Origin: Flavobacterium gelidicaeli
Lineage (GTDB): Bacteria; Bacteroidota; Bacteroidia; Flavobacteriales; Flavobacteriaceae
Assembly: GCF_013294005.1 (NCBI RefSeq)
Contig: NZ_JABSNK010000010.1
Coordinates: 51,336-115,335 of the forward strand
Length of the DNA: 64,000 bases
Direction: 5' to 3'
A program made the translations under genes and the position numbers. This document shows positions 27,299-37,314 of this stretch, piece by piece (position 1 is the first letter of the stretch; each line of letters opens with the position of its first letter). Under the pieces are notes generated by a model. The model did not search any database and was not told the origin of the DNA. It was given only the letters and a program-made list of their open reading frames with translations.

Positions 27299-27898
27299 TT
27301 ATAAAGTCAGCTGCAAATAATCCAATCCCAATTGTGTTACCAATCCATATAGAAATAAGGAACTTACAAACTCAAATGATTTCTTTTTTACGTTTAGGTC
27401 CGTGAAATAGTAGTTGAAGTAGATGCTTTTTGAAAGCACATCATAAGACTCACAAAATGCTTGGGCATCAATTTGTTCTTTGTACAGTCCTTGTTGTTTG
27501 CCGTTTTCGATATTACCGACAATAAACTGCAAAATGATAGTGTCACTATAATTTATGGCATTAAAAAAGCTATTAGCAGGCCCTTTTTTAATTTCGTTTT
27601 TGACCATTGGATAAACTCGATGCATTTTTTTGTTGATGTAGGTAATAAAATACATCAATTCTTCTAAGGCATTGTGCCCTTTCTGCTGAATTTTACTGAT
27701 ATTTTTCTTGAGTATTTTGGCTTGTTTTTGGATCGTTTTAAGGACTAAATCTTCTTTATTTTCGAAATATTTATAGATTGTTTTTTTCGAAATCCCACAT
27801 TTTGAAGCAATATCATCTAGGGTTACATGGTTGATTGCGCTGCTGTAAAAAAGTACAGCAGCGTTTTTCAATATTAGGTTTTTGGTTTGGTTTTTCAT
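27299..27898 (-). CDS. TetR/AcrR-family transcriptional regulator
   Basis: 199 residues with an N-terminal HTH: VTLDDIASKCGISKKTIYKYFENKEDLV at about residues 25-52 is the TetR signature, and the C-terminal part is a ligand-binding helical region. It is transcribed with the RND efflux genes (16 bp after tolC) and is likely their repressor, although such regulators more often lead the operon. Confidence 0.92.
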   Translation of the reverse strand: MKNQTKNLILKNAAVLFYSSAINHVTLDDIASKCGISKKTIYKYFENKEDLVLKTIQKQAKILKKNISKIQQKGHNALEELMYFITYINKKMHRVYPMVKNEIKKGPANSFFNAINYSDTIILQFIVGNIENGKQQGLYKEQIDAQAFCESYDVLSKSIYFNYYFTDLNVKKKSFEFVSSLFLYGLVTQLGLDYLQLTL

Positions 27899-27914
27899 TC
27901 CAATTATTTTTATG

Positions 27915-29201
27915 TTATTCTAAACTTGAAGTCGCTTTCTTGTAATTGGCTTCGCTAATTTTGAATACTGCTTTGGCGTCAATCACATCAGAGAAAGCGG
28001 TTTGCCACATCACTTGTGCTTCTAGAACATCTTTTCCTATCACCGTTCCGGCATCAAAACGGTCATTGTTTAAGCGTAAGTTTTCATCTGCTTGTGCCAA
28101 TGATTTTTGAGTGATTTCTATACGCTCTTTGGCACGAAGCATGTCAAGTTTTGCATTTGCAATTTCGATAGCTACTAATTCTTGGGTTTGTTCCAATTCA
28201 AATTTTTGTGCTTCTACTTTATAATCCTGTTCTTTTACTTTTTGTTTGCGTCCTCCCCAATCAAAAACGGGAACTTTCACGCTCAACATGGCATAGTACG
28301 AACTAAAATTATTATCGCCTGTAGCAAAATTAATTCCTTTGCCCAGACCGTATAATCCGCTTACGTTCATTGCTACTGTTGGTTTTCTGTCTGCTTCAAG
28401 TAATTTTGATTTTAATTCTTCGATAGAAACCGCTTTTTCAATTATTTTAATTTCAGGACGATTTGCGATCGCGTTTTCCTGTGAAATCTGACTTTCGATT
28501 GCATTAATCTCGATCTCAGCATCTTCAATGGTGAATTCTGTTTCTTTCGAACCAATTAATTGCGCCATTTTTAAATTTAAAATGGTCAAAGCATCTTTGG
28601 CTTTCGATAAATTCAATTGCGCTTGATTGAGTTGCACTTGTACACGCAAAACATCATTTTTGTAGATGATTCCGGCATTGTACGAATTGTTTAAATCCTT
28701 CAATAATTGACTCAACATTGCATTGGACTTAGTTGCCAAATCGATTTTACCTTTGACATTGATAATTTGCCAATAAGTGGTCTCTACATCAAGAAGCACT
28801 TCGTTATTGGTCAATGTTTTTTGTGACGTATAAAGCGCCACTGCGGCAGTACTAATTTGTTTGGCGGTATTAATTTTGCCACCTGCATAAATGACTTGTG
28901 TTACACCCAAGGTTACACTAGCATTGTACTCTGGTAACAATGCGCTCAACGGTTTACCCACATTTAGACCAGTTGCACTCGCTTCTACACTTGGTTTGTT
29001 AGCTGTAAAAGCACCTACTTCAGCGGCAGTGGCTGCATCGATTGAAGCAGTAGCTTTTTTGATTTTTTTATTGTTCGATAAAGCCTCTTTTTTAGCAGTG
29101 TCAAGGGAGAGATTTCTCCCCTGAGCAAAGCTGTTTGTGGTAAGGCTGGCAGCCAATAGCGTGAAAGCTACTATTGCCATCTTTATATTTTTTGCAGACA
29201 T
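27915..29201 (-). CDS. TolC-family outer-membrane efflux protein
   Basis: 428 residues with a signal peptide (ending NSFAQG) and the two repeated coiled-coil/barrel halves of the OEP family. Characteristic stretches include NLSLDTAKKEALSNNKKIKKA at the start and LRLNNDRFDAGTVIGKDVLEAQ near the end. It forms the trunk in the outer membrane for the RND pump encoded 4 bp upstream. Confidence 0.92.
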   Translation of the reverse strand: MSAKNIKMAIVAFTLLAASLTTNSFAQGRNLSLDTAKKEALSNNKKIKKATASIDAATAAEVGAFTANKPSVEASATGLNVGKPLSALLPEYNASVTLGVTQVIYAGGKINTAKQISTAAVALYTSQKTLTNNEVLLDVETTYWQIINVKGKIDLATKSNAMLSQLLKDLNNSYNAGIIYKNDVLRVQVQLNQAQLNLSKAKDALTILNLKMAQLIGSKETEFTIEDAEIEINAIESQISQENAIANRPEIKIIEKAVSIEELKSKLLEADRKPTVAMNVSGLYGLGKGINFATGDNNFSSYYAMLSVKVPVFDWGGRKQKVKEQDYKVEAQKFELEQTQELVAIEIANAKLDMLRAKERIEITQKSLAQADENLRLNNDRFDAGTVIGKDVLEAQVMWQTAFSDVIDAKAVFKISEANYKKATSSLE

Positions 29202-29205
29202 ATGA

Positions 29206-32200
29206 TTATTTCCTTTTTTTTAATTTGTATTTAAAGATGTTTATTCTACGCACTAAATAGTTTTTCTTAGGTTTTGGTTTGTATAGAATGGGTTCAAAAG
29301 TTTCAGCATTAGGATGCGGATGTTTTTCTGGTGACACCTCAATGTCTACATATTTGTAATAAAGTACAGGAACAATAAACAAGGTCATTACCATAGAAAC
29401 TAGTAATCCAACAGCTAAAACACTACCCAAAGGTGCCCATAGCGGTGATTTTCCGGCAATCATAGGCACAACACCTATCGCTGCTGCAACAGAAGTCAAG
29501 AAAATAGGACGCATACGTCTTTTTCCGGCTGCTTTGGCGGCTTCAAATTTAGAATAGCCATGTTCTAAGATTAGTTCATCGGCATAATCGACTAGTATGA
29601 TTCCGTTACGAACCACAATACCAATCAAACTAATCACTCCCATAAATGCTGTAAATCCAAAAGGGTTTCCTGTAAGATACAATCCTAAAAAGGCACCTAA
29701 TAAACTTAACGGGAACGTAGCAAGAACGATTAATACCTTTGTAAAGTTTTTGAATTGAAATAAGAGCACTAAGAAAATAAGAATCAAACTTATTCCCATT
29801 GAAGAAGCCATTCCAGGACCCGTTTCATTAATGTTTTCAAATTCACCACCGTAATTAATACTGATTCCGTCAGGCAATTTAAGGGCCTCTATTTTCGGCA
29901 TAATTTCAGCTTGAATAGTTGCTGCTTTCACACCCAATTGTGCTTCTGCTCGTACTGCTAGTGTACGTAAACCGTTTCTGTGCGCAATAACTCCTGTATG
30001 CCATTCTGGAGTAATAGTAGCAACTTCTCTTAGCGGAACTTTAGTCCCCAAAGCGGTCGAAATATTTAAAGCACCAAGTTCACCAACATTTTTTCGATCA
30101 TTTTCATCATAACGCATTACAATATCAATCGGTTTATCACCTTCATAAATAGTGCTCACCGGATATCCTTTTAATCCTGCTCCTAAAGTTTGAGAAACAG
30201 CAGTATTGGTAACTCCTAATCTATTGGCAACATCGTCTTTTAATGCTACTTTGGCACCCAGATAATCGTCTTGATAAGTGGTTCTAATCCAATTAAGCCC
30301 TTTGGTACCGGCAAGAATTTCTTCTATTTGTGAAGCGACTTGCTTTTGTTTAATCATGTCATCGCCAACGATTCTCACTTCAATTGGTGAAGGCGCTTCG
30401 TTCAAAGATAATTGACGCACTCTTATGTAACCATCTGGTACAAAGTTTTTAAACTTATCCATATATTCTGCGGCTAGTTCAGTCGTAGCATCTTTACCTG
30501 TTGTGGTAATGAATATTTGAGCAAAGTTTTTTCGTGGAAATTCTGGTGCATACGTAGAATGAAAACGAGGAGAACTTGTCCCTACAAAACTGGCTACATT
30601 TACCACTCTGTCGTCTCCCTTAATTTTTTCTTCCACACGTTTTACAACGGCTTCTGTTTGTTCTAAAGTCCCTCCATTTGGCAACCAAACCTCTATGTTA
30701 AATTGGTTTCTCTCGGCTGTTGGGAATAATTCTTGTTCTAATTGTGAAGCGACTCCAAATCCTAAGAAAATAGACAAAAGCCCCATTAGCATGGTTACAT
30801 TTGGTCTTTCGAAACAAATATCTAATATGCGGTTGAATACATTTTGCAAGCGATCCAACATGCTTTCTTTCTTATTAGGATCTTTTTCTTTGTCCTTTAA
30901 TCCTTTTTTAATGAAGATGTAACACAAATAAGGTGTTAATAAAAGTGCTACTAATAAGGAAGCAAATAAAGCGACAGCCACCGCAATAGGTAAGGCTTGA
31001 ATAAATTCTTTCGAAATTCCGTTTAAGAAAAAAGCCAAAGGTAAAAACGAACAAATAATAGCCATAGTTGCTGTAAAAACAGGCACCATTAATTGTGTCG
31101 CACTTTGCCAGCCTGCCGTCCACGGATCTTCGCCTTCGTCTAATTTTTCGATATAATTATCAACTACGACAATGGCATCATCAACCACCATTCCTAATAC
31201 AATAATTAAGGCCGCTAGCGTTACTTGATGGATTTCGATTCCCATCATATTAAGTATTCCAAAAGTGATAAATATAGATACCGGAGCCGCAACGGCCGAT
31301 ACTATTGCAAATCGAAACGGAAGCAATAGGATTACTACTGAAATTACCGCTAAAATGGCAATGGCAAATTCTAGCATAAAGTGACTTATACTTTCTTTTA
31401 CCACCTCTGGCTGATTTACAATCGTTTGCACTTGTACATCTGGAGGTAACTCTTTTTTTATTTTGTCTAAAGCTAGTTCTACCTTTTCACCAAATTGTAC
31501 AATATTGTTTCCTGGTTGCATTTCTATCGCAATCATGGTCACTTTATCGTCACCTACTTTTATATAGCTGGCTGTTTCTTCATAACGGCGTTCTATAGTG
31601 GCAACATCTTTTAAACGCACTACTTTTCCTCCGGCTGTGCTGTAAACAATTTGATTGCTTAAATCAGCTGCATTTTTATAATGATTTTTTGCAAATACCG
31701 AAACCTCCGAGTTTTTTAATGTTATTCCACCAGCAAAACCAGTGTTATTTTGACTTTGAATAACCTGTGCAATCGTAGAAAAATCGAAACCATACTGTCT
31801 TAATTTTTCATCTTTTACAGTAACGTATATTTGTTCTTTTTGTCCGCCATATCGTTTAATTTTAGACGTTTCCGGAATGGTTTTAAGTCCGTCTTCTAAC
31901 TGATCCAAATACGTTTCTAATTCTGCATAACTTCTTCCAGGAGCAGAAACCGTAATCATTTGAGAAACAACATCTCCAAAATCACTATTCACCATCGGCC
32001 CAATCATCCCCGGAGGTGTTGGGAAATTTTGTGGAAAAGTAGTACTTAAACCGCGTTGTAAAGTAGACCAAAATCGATCAGTATCTTTTACGTTTTCGTT
32101 TAATTCTACAGTAACAACAACCTGACCTTCTTTGGTATCAGAAAATGTTTTTTCTTTTCTAATTTCTTCAAAACTAAATAAGTATTGTTCTAATTGATCG

Positions 32201-32412
32201 GTCAACTGTTTTTCTACTTGTTCCTCGTCTGCACCAGGAAAAGCAGCGATAACCAACCCTTTACGTACTGTAATTTGAGGATCTTCACTACGCGCCATTG
32301 TAGCTAGTGAATAAATTCCCAAAATCATAAGAAGTGCCGTAATTACAAGCGTTACCTGATGGTATTTCATAGAGGCTTCTATGAAATTTATTTTTACTTT
32401 TTTCATTTTCAT
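29206..32412 (-). CDS. RND-family efflux transporter permease
   Basis: 1068 residues with the AcrB/HAE1-type plan: TM1, a large periplasmic loop, TM2-6, a second loop and TM8-12. TM4 has LGMVVDDAIVVVDN with the paired aspartates of proton relay. The second half has GIVVRNGIILVDYADE. It is a proton-driven pump for drugs or small organics and is coupled to the adaptor gene upstream (17 bp) and tolC downstream (4 bp). Confidence 0.95.
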   Translation of the reverse strand: MKMKKVKINFIEASMKYHQVTLVITALLMILGIYSLATMARSEDPQITVRKGLVIAAFPGADEEQVEKQLTDQLEQYLFSFEEIRKEKTFSDTKEGQVVVTVELNENVKDTDRFWSTLQRGLSTTFPQNFPTPPGMIGPMVNSDFGDVVSQMITVSAPGRSYAELETYLDQLEDGLKTIPETSKIKRYGGQKEQIYVTVKDEKLRQYGFDFSTIAQVIQSQNNTGFAGGITLKNSEVSVFAKNHYKNAADLSNQIVYSTAGGKVVRLKDVATIERRYEETASYIKVGDDKVTMIAIEMQPGNNIVQFGEKVELALDKIKKELPPDVQVQTIVNQPEVVKESISHFMLEFAIAILAVISVVILLLPFRFAIVSAVAAPVSIFITFGILNMMGIEIHQVTLAALIIVLGMVVDDAIVVVDNYIEKLDEGEDPWTAGWQSATQLMVPVFTATMAIICSFLPLAFFLNGISKEFIQALPIAVAVALFASLLVALLLTPYLCYIFIKKGLKDKEKDPNKKESMLDRLQNVFNRILDICFERPNVTMLMGLLSIFLGFGVASQLEQELFPTAERNQFNIEVWLPNGGTLEQTEAVVKRVEEKIKGDDRVVNVASFVGTSSPRFHSTYAPEFPRKNFAQIFITTTGKDATTELAAEYMDKFKNFVPDGYIRVRQLSLNEAPSPIEVRIVGDDMIKQKQVASQIEEILAGTKGLNWIRTTYQDDYLGAKVALKDDVANRLGVTNTAVSQTLGAGLKGYPVSTIYEGDKPIDIVMRYDENDRKNVGELGALNISTALGTKVPLREVATITPEWHTGVIAHRNGLRTLAVRAEAQLGVKAATIQAEIMPKIEALKLPDGISINYGGEFENINETGPGMASSMGISLILIFLVLLFQFKNFTKVLIVLATFPLSLLGAFLGLYLTGNPFGFTAFMGVISLIGIVVRNGIILVDYADELILEHGYSKFEAAKAAGKRRMRPIFLTSVAAAIGVVPMIAGKSPLWAPLGSVLAVGLLVSMVMTLFIVPVLYYKYVDIEVSPEKHPHPNAETFEPILYKPKPKKNYLVRRINIFKYKLKKRK

Positions 32413-32429
32413 CTTATCTTTCAGTTAAA

Positions 32430-33443
32430 TTAAAGGCTAATGGCCTGACCTTCTTTTACATTCTTTTGGCCTTCAATTAGCACTTTATCGCCTATTTTTA
32501 ATCCGGAAGTAATGATGATATCATTGTTTTTAAAATCACCAACAGTGACTCTTTTTTTAATCGCTTTTCCGTTTTCTGCTACATAAACAAATAGGATATT
32601 GTCTGCATTTCTAACTATAGCTACAGAAGGAATGCTAATCACATCCACAACATTTCCTGTTTCGATTTTGATGGTACTAATCATACCAGGCAAAAGTTGG
32701 TTGTCGCTGTTGTTCAAACGCACTTTTACATTAAAGGTTCTCGTTAATTCGTCAGCGCTTGGATTTAAAATATCTACTTTACCGTTGAAAGTTTTGTCTA
32801 GTGAAGCAATGCTTACTGTTGCTGCTTTACCAATTTTTAATTTCGCGATTTCTGACTCGGTTATCGAAGCTTTTGCATACACTTTATCCGTTTTCATGAT
32901 GGTAAATGCAGGAATACTTGGTGCAGCAGTGGCACCAACTTCAGCTGATTTTGTTGTGATGATTCCTGTGAAAGGAGCGTACAATTTGGTATCAGAAAGA
33001 TTTTTGGCAGCCATACTTTTGTTAGCATTTGCTTGAGCAACAGCTACTTTTACGGCAATAAAATCACGTTCTGGTAAGCTTCCTTTTTGGTACAAACCGT
33101 TCAATCTTTTATAATTATCATTATCTTGTTCTGCGCTTGCTTTGGCGATATAAAAGGCATTTTGGTAAGTAGTTGCATCGATTGATGCTAGTAACTGTCC
33201 TTTTTGAACTCTTTGTCCTTCATCGACAACTACGCTTGAGATTCGTCCTGCAACGGCAAAGCCTATCGAAACAGTATTGTCTGCTTCGATTGTTCCGCTG
33301 TAGTTAAGCGTTTCATTTTCAGATGTAGTAGTGATTTCTTTTACGCTAACCTTTGCAGCGATTTCTTCTTGTTTTGTTTCTTTTTTATCGGCACAACTAT
33401 TTAGTAAAAAAATAAAAGTGGCTAAGAGAGCTAATTGTTTCAT
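32430..33443 (-). CDS. RND efflux periplasmic adaptor (MFP) lipoprotein
   Basis: 337 residues. The lipoprotein signal is MKQLALLATFIFLLNSC (Cys17). The membrane-fusion pattern follows: VAGRISSVVVDEGQRVQKGQLLASID (lipoyl half 1), an alpha-hairpin, and LYAPFTGIITTKSAEVGA (lipoyl half 2), then a beta-barrel and C-terminal domain ending VLIEGQKNVKEGQAISL. It bridges pump and TolC. First gene of the operon, so its upstream region (33444-33627) should hold the promoter. Confidence 0.93.
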   Translation of the reverse strand: MKQLALLATFIFLLNSCADKKETKQEEIAAKVSVKEITTTSENETLNYSGTIEADNTVSIGFAVAGRISSVVVDEGQRVQKGQLLASIDATTYQNAFYIAKASAEQDNDNYKRLNGLYQKGSLPERDFIAVKVAVAQANANKSMAAKNLSDTKLYAPFTGIITTKSAEVGATAAPSIPAFTIMKTDKVYAKASITESEIAKLKIGKAATVSIASLDKTFNGKVDILNPSADELTRTFNVKVRLNNSDNQLLPGMISTIKIETGNVVDVISIPSVAIVRNADNILFVYVAENGKAIKKRVTVGDFKNNDIIITSGLKIGDKVLIEGQKNVKEGQAISL

Positions 33444-33627
33444 AGTGGCAATTATGTGAGTATTTATTTTAAAAAAATTTACTCTGCAAAATTGCTACAA
33501 TACTAGCTGTTACAAAAGGTCTAAAAAAGGGGAGTTTTGGTCAATATCGATTATTTAAAAAATAATGATAGTAACTTATTTACCATAAATAGGTTTCTAC
33601 ACTTGGTTTATTGGTCTAAATACCGTG

Positions 33628-34527
33628 TTACGATATGTTTTTATATTTAGAAGGAGAAAAACCGGTTTGCTTTTTGAAATATTTTCCAAAAAACGACTGA
33701 TCGCTAAACTTCAATTCGTCTGCGACTTGAGCAATCGTTAAAGAAGAGTTTTCCAACAAAAGTCTGGCTTCCATGATTACGGAATCCTCAATTAATTGGC
33801 TTGCTGTTTTTCCAGAAACATCTTTCAATACTTTGGATAAATGACCAGTAGTCACTGCAAGTTCATCGGCATAAAATTGCACGGTGCGTTCTTTTTTGAA
33901 ATTAAGATTCAAAATAGATAGAAAACGTAGTGTAAGATCTTCTTGTCGAGAAAACTCGGCTTCAAGATTAGGATGAGCGGTTCTGAATATTGCTGCTAAA
34001 TGATACATTAAGGTAATAAATCCATGTCGAATTATTTCTTTTCGAAAAGGCATAGCAATCTCTGTTGTTTGGTTATTTTTTGCCAATAGTTTAGCCAACG
34101 AAAGGGTAGCCACTCTTTCTTCCTTAGATAATTTCAATTTCGGAATGTTGCTTGCTGTGAAGAAATTCAAAGCATCATAATCTGTCTTTTTAAAATTATT
34201 TTGAAGAATGAATTCATTCGAAAAACAAAAGCCTACCAACTTTAAGTCAATGCTCATTTTTAAGATATGCATTACAGTGTGCGGTTTTATAACCACCATT
34301 TCATTCGCACCCAACACATAGTGAATCAGATTCAGCTGAATGTGAACTTCGCCTTTAAGGATTAACATGAAGGTATGATTGTCTGTTCGAAAGGGATAAC
34401 TAACCGGAATTTCGTTGAATTCGTTTTTCGAAATATACACATGCAGCCCTTCAGATTCTTGAGGTAAGTCCCCAAAAAGCCCAACAATATCATTGGTTGA
34501 ATGGTGTTTTATTGTAGATGGATGCAT
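33628..34527 (-). CDS. AraC-family transcriptional regulator
   Basis: 299 residues: an N-terminal cupin-like half and a C-terminal AraC HTH pair (about 200-299) ending LKFSDQSFFGKYFKKQTGFSPSKYK. It lies upstream of the efflux operon on the same strand with a 184-bp gap and may regulate it together with the TetR protein. Confidence 0.9.
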   Translation of the reverse strand: MHPSTIKHHSTNDIVGLFGDLPQESEGLHVYISKNEFNEIPVSYPFRTDNHTFMLILKGEVHIQLNLIHYVLGANEMVVIKPHTVMHILKMSIDLKLVGFCFSNEFILQNNFKKTDYDALNFFTASNIPKLKLSKEERVATLSLAKLLAKNNQTTEIAMPFRKEIIRHGFITLMYHLAAIFRTAHPNLEAEFSRQEDLTLRFLSILNLNFKKERTVQFYADELAVTTGHLSKVLKDVSGKTASQLIEDSVIMEARLLLENSSLTIAQVADELKFSDQSFFGKYFKKQTGFSPSKYKNIS

Positions 34528-34614
34528 ATGGTATTTTGTTTTTTTTGATGGTTACAAAGATAATACATTTATCTATAGAACTATTTCTATCGAAAAATCA
34601 ATTATTGCTTTACT

Positions 34615-34652
34615 ATTGACCGAATAGAATTGAAATGAAATGAAGGAGTTGA
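34615..34652 (+). repeat. Direct repeat copy of the CIA30 3' end (right copy)
   Basis: Matches 26739-26771, with 22 identical bases, a 5-base tandem duplication (GAAAT) and one further difference. It lies in an otherwise unassigned 297-bp gap (34528-34824) between an AraC gene and an SDR gene. Confidence 0.8.
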
Positions 34653-34824
34653 TAAATCACTAAATTAGCGAAACAGACATCATCTGAGTTTCTACCTTAC
34701 TAACTGATACAAATACCTTATGGAGGAAGATCACTCTAAGTAACTTGGTAACTATCGTTAATTGAAAAAACAGCCAATTTTAAACCTTCATCTTTTTATT
34801 CAAAAGACTGTAAATTAGACAGGC

Positions 34825-35676
34825 TTACTTTTTATTTTTAAAATCCGTCATCATTTCTAAAGCAGAAATATGGGGTCTTCCCGCTGCTTTCTCATAATCC
34901 GAAGGAACATCGTTGGCTCCCATTCTAATTCCTTCATAGATGCCTGCGATTACTGTTCCCATAAAATCGCCTAACTCGGCTTTTCTTTCGGTTGCGTAGT
35001 CCGCTACAGAAACGGAATTGTAAACCAAATCAGTTCCAAAAACCGTATTTATGTCGGTTGCCAATTGGGCTTGGTTGATGCCGTTGCCAACCAAATTATA
35101 TACGTGTCCGTTATGTTGGTCTTCCACTAGCATTTTCGCGTAAGCGTAACCCAGCTCTTGCCTACTCGTATAGGTGCATTTGCCGTCGCTTGCACAATTG
35201 CGAATTTCGCCGTCTTTTTTATAGGTGTCTATATATTCCAAATCGGGCTCAATATAGATTCCGTTGCGACCAATAACCCAAGATAATCTAGATTCTTGCA
35301 CGTCTCTTTCGGATTGTCTGTTGGTTTGAACAATTGGGCTAAAAGCGTTGTTTTCTTCGGCACCTACGATACTGGTGTACACGATTTTTTTGACTCCTGC
35401 GCTTTTTGCGGCTTCAATCACATTGCGGTGTTGCTCGATTCTTTTTTGTGGTTCGTCCATGCCCGAAACGAGTAAAACGGTAGTTACGCCTTGTAAGGCT
35501 GCATCAAATTCAGAGCGATTGTTGTAATCGCCTTTTCGAACTTCGACGCCTAGGTGGGTTGCTTTTTCGACTGTTCGGGCAATGGCGATGACGTTTTCTT
35601 TTCCGATTAAGTTACTGAGGTGTTTGACGATGGAAGCGCCTAAATGTCCACTTGCTGATGTTACTGCTATTTTCAT
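34825..35676 (-). CDS. NmrA-like SDR-family NAD(P)-binding protein
   Basis: 283 residues of the atypical SDR type: TSASGHLGASIVKHL at the N-terminus is the dinucleotide loop. Family features are RKGDYNNRSEFDAAL, VTTVLLVSG and KKIVYTSIVGAE. These match the NmrA/QOR2-like subgroup, which reduces quinones or senses NAD(P). The Tyr-x3-Lys pair is not evident. The upstream region carries three short direct repeats at 35691-35785. Confidence 0.88.
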   Translation of the reverse strand: MKIAVTSASGHLGASIVKHLSNLIGKENVIAIARTVEKATHLGVEVRKGDYNNRSEFDAALQGVTTVLLVSGMDEPQKRIEQHRNVIEAAKSAGVKKIVYTSIVGAEENNAFSPIVQTNRQSERDVQESRLSWVIGRNGIYIEPDLEYIDTYKKDGEIRNCASDGKCTYTSRQELGYAYAKMLVEDQHNGHVYNLVGNGINQAQLATDINTVFGTDLVYNSVSVADYATERKAELGDFMGTVIAGIYEGIRMGANDVPSDYEKAAGRPHISALEMMTDFKNKK

Positions 35677-35690
35677 ATTATATTGTATTT

Positions 35691-35785
35691 ATTGTCAAAA
35701 AGAGACACGGTTTTTATATTGTATTGTGCTGAAAAAGGGGGACACATATTGTTATTACTTTGATTGTGCTGAAAAAGTTAGACAC
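35691..35785. repeat. Three spaced short direct repeats upstream of the NmrA-like gene
   Basis: Units start at 35691 (ATTGTC-AAAAAGAGACAC), 35723 (ATTGTGCTGAAAAAGGGGGA + CAC) and 35763 (ATTGTGCTGAAAAAGTTAGA + CAC). The last two are nearly identical and 40 bp apart. They could be operators or IS-end relics. Confidence 0.6.
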
Positions 35786-35949
35786 GAATTACACTAATTG
35801 TCACGAATTATCAGTACTTAATTTAATTGCACGAATTTTTCCGTTGATTTTATTTGACTAATCGAATTCAAAATTCTATTACAAAGATGACAGTTTTCTA
35901 CTTAGTGGTTTATATCAATCTTTGGCTAATAATGGTAAATCTGAGACTG

Positions 35950-36615
35950 TTATTCTGTTTGTGAAATGGCTTGTTCTATTTGAAGTTGTGCCATGTCTAT
36001 GATTCGGTTATTGTCGGTTGGTTTTAATATCGACAATTCTGTACAGGCGAGTATTACGGGGAAATTTTTGGTGTATTTGTTTAGTATCGAATGGTAGGAC
36101 GCTATCAAATCTGGGGTTTCAGTTTCGGCATAGGTTAGTTTTCGAACTTCGTCTATAAACAAACGGTCTTCTTTTGACGGAAGTTGGATTTCTATTCCTT
36201 TGGCGTTGAAATACGAACGTATGTAATTCGATTCCATAGAATGGAGTGAACCAAATAAAACGATGGTGCTCCAATGGTTTTGCTGGATTTTTTCCACTGC
36301 TAAAGTTAGTGGGTGAAGAATTTTTTTCTGAATAGCTAAGCGGTCAATGGTTTCATGCAGCGTTATATTCGGAATCAAAATAGTAGTAATGGCTAACTTT
36401 TCGAGCTCATCTATATACGCTTTCAAAACGACATCCAAAGCCTCCGAAGTATTGGGCAAAAGCGGATTGATTGTATCAAAATCGGCATTAATCATCACAA
36501 ACGGAAAAGTGCTGTATCCGCCTTTTTTTTGATTATACAATCGGTTTAACTCCTTGATGTAGTACAAAGTAGAGTGACTGCCCAATCCCAATAGTCCAAC
36601 GGTTGCTTTGCTCAT
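35950..36615 (-). CDS. Aspartate/glutamate racemase-family protein with one catalytic Cys missing
   Basis: 221 residues of the Asp/Glu racemase fold: VGLLGLGSHSTLYYIKELN at the N-terminus, and ILACTELSIL in the C-terminal half carrying one catalytic Cys. The first catalytic position, normally in a CNT context, here reads LIPNITLHETID with no Cys. Racemisation needs both cysteines, so the protein is more likely a divergent enzyme (for example a decarboxylase or isomerase-like relative) or non-racemase. Located between an SDR and an MsrQ-like gene. Confidence 0.75.
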   Translation of the reverse strand: MSKATVGLLGLGSHSTLYYIKELNRLYNQKKGGYSTFPFVMINADFDTINPLLPNTSEALDVVLKAYIDELEKLAITTILIPNITLHETIDRLAIQKKILHPLTLAVEKIQQNHWSTIVLFGSLHSMESNYIRSYFNAKGIEIQLPSKEDRLFIDEVRKLTYAETETPDLIASYHSILNKYTKNFPVILACTELSILKPTDNNRIIDMAQLQIEQAISQTE

Positions 36616-36693
36616 TTTTTTTATTTATTTAAGATGTAGTACCGTTATTATTTAGGTAAAATACATATCTTGTTTATCCGATAAATTTAAAAT

Positions 36694-37311
36694 TTAATTT
36701 CTGTTAGTTCTAAAATGCATAATTTTATTTTTCACGAATGGCAAACGAAGAATAAATCCAATACCTACTATTATTCCATAAATAAGCCAAGTTTTTTTGA
36801 GAAGTAGTACGTGTAACAAACTCAAAACAATAGCTCCGTAAGCATAAGTTTGAATTTTTTTCCAGTTCTTTTTTAATTTCTTCATTGCTTTTCTATTTGA
36901 AGTAAAAAACAACGGAATTAAAATTAATACAGCTATAAAACCTGCAATATAATTGGCTTCGGTAAAGGTTTCTGCAAATCCTTCGGCAGCAATAAAGATT
37001 ATATAATGAACAAAACTCCACACGGCTGCTGCGATACCCATGGCTTGACGCACAAATAAGTTGTTGACCCCAAACAGTATAAAAAAGGGCGTACAGCTAA
37101 GCACAGCTGTCATCCACCTTATGGCAAACTCGCCCGAGATATGGTACAGCATTTCTAGGGAAGACTTGCCTTCGCCAGCAGTTCCTTCTGACAAACTAAT
37201 CGAAAAACCATTGGAAAAATTTAGGGTAACCAAATTTAAAAGTGGGATGATCGGCAAGACAGCAATTAATGCGACTAGCATCCAACCGTAATTTTTTTTA
37301 ATAAAACTCAT
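36694..37311 (-). CDS. Ferric-reductase-like / MsrQ-like haem membrane protein
   Basis: 205 residues with about six membrane helices. The pattern EFAIRWMTAVLSCTPFF, RQAMGIAAAVWSFVHYIIF and KKLKKNWKKIQTYAYGAIVLSLLHVLLL matches the ferric-reductase-like transmembrane domain family that includes MsrQ, the haem partner of periplasmic Met-sulfoxide reductase MsrP. No msrP gene is adjacent, so the MsrQ role is uncertain. It begins 3 bp after the small CxxC gene. Confidence 0.8.
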   Translation of the reverse strand: MSFIKKNYGWMLVALIAVLPIIPLLNLVTLNFSNGFSISLSEGTAGEGKSSLEMLYHISGEFAIRWMTAVLSCTPFFILFGVNNLFVRQAMGIAAAVWSFVHYIIFIAAEGFAETFTEANYIAGFIAVLILIPLFFTSNRKAMKKLKKNWKKIQTYAYGAIVLSLLHVLLLKKTWLIYGIIVGIGFILRLPFVKNKIMHFRTNRN

Positions 37312-37314
37312 TTG

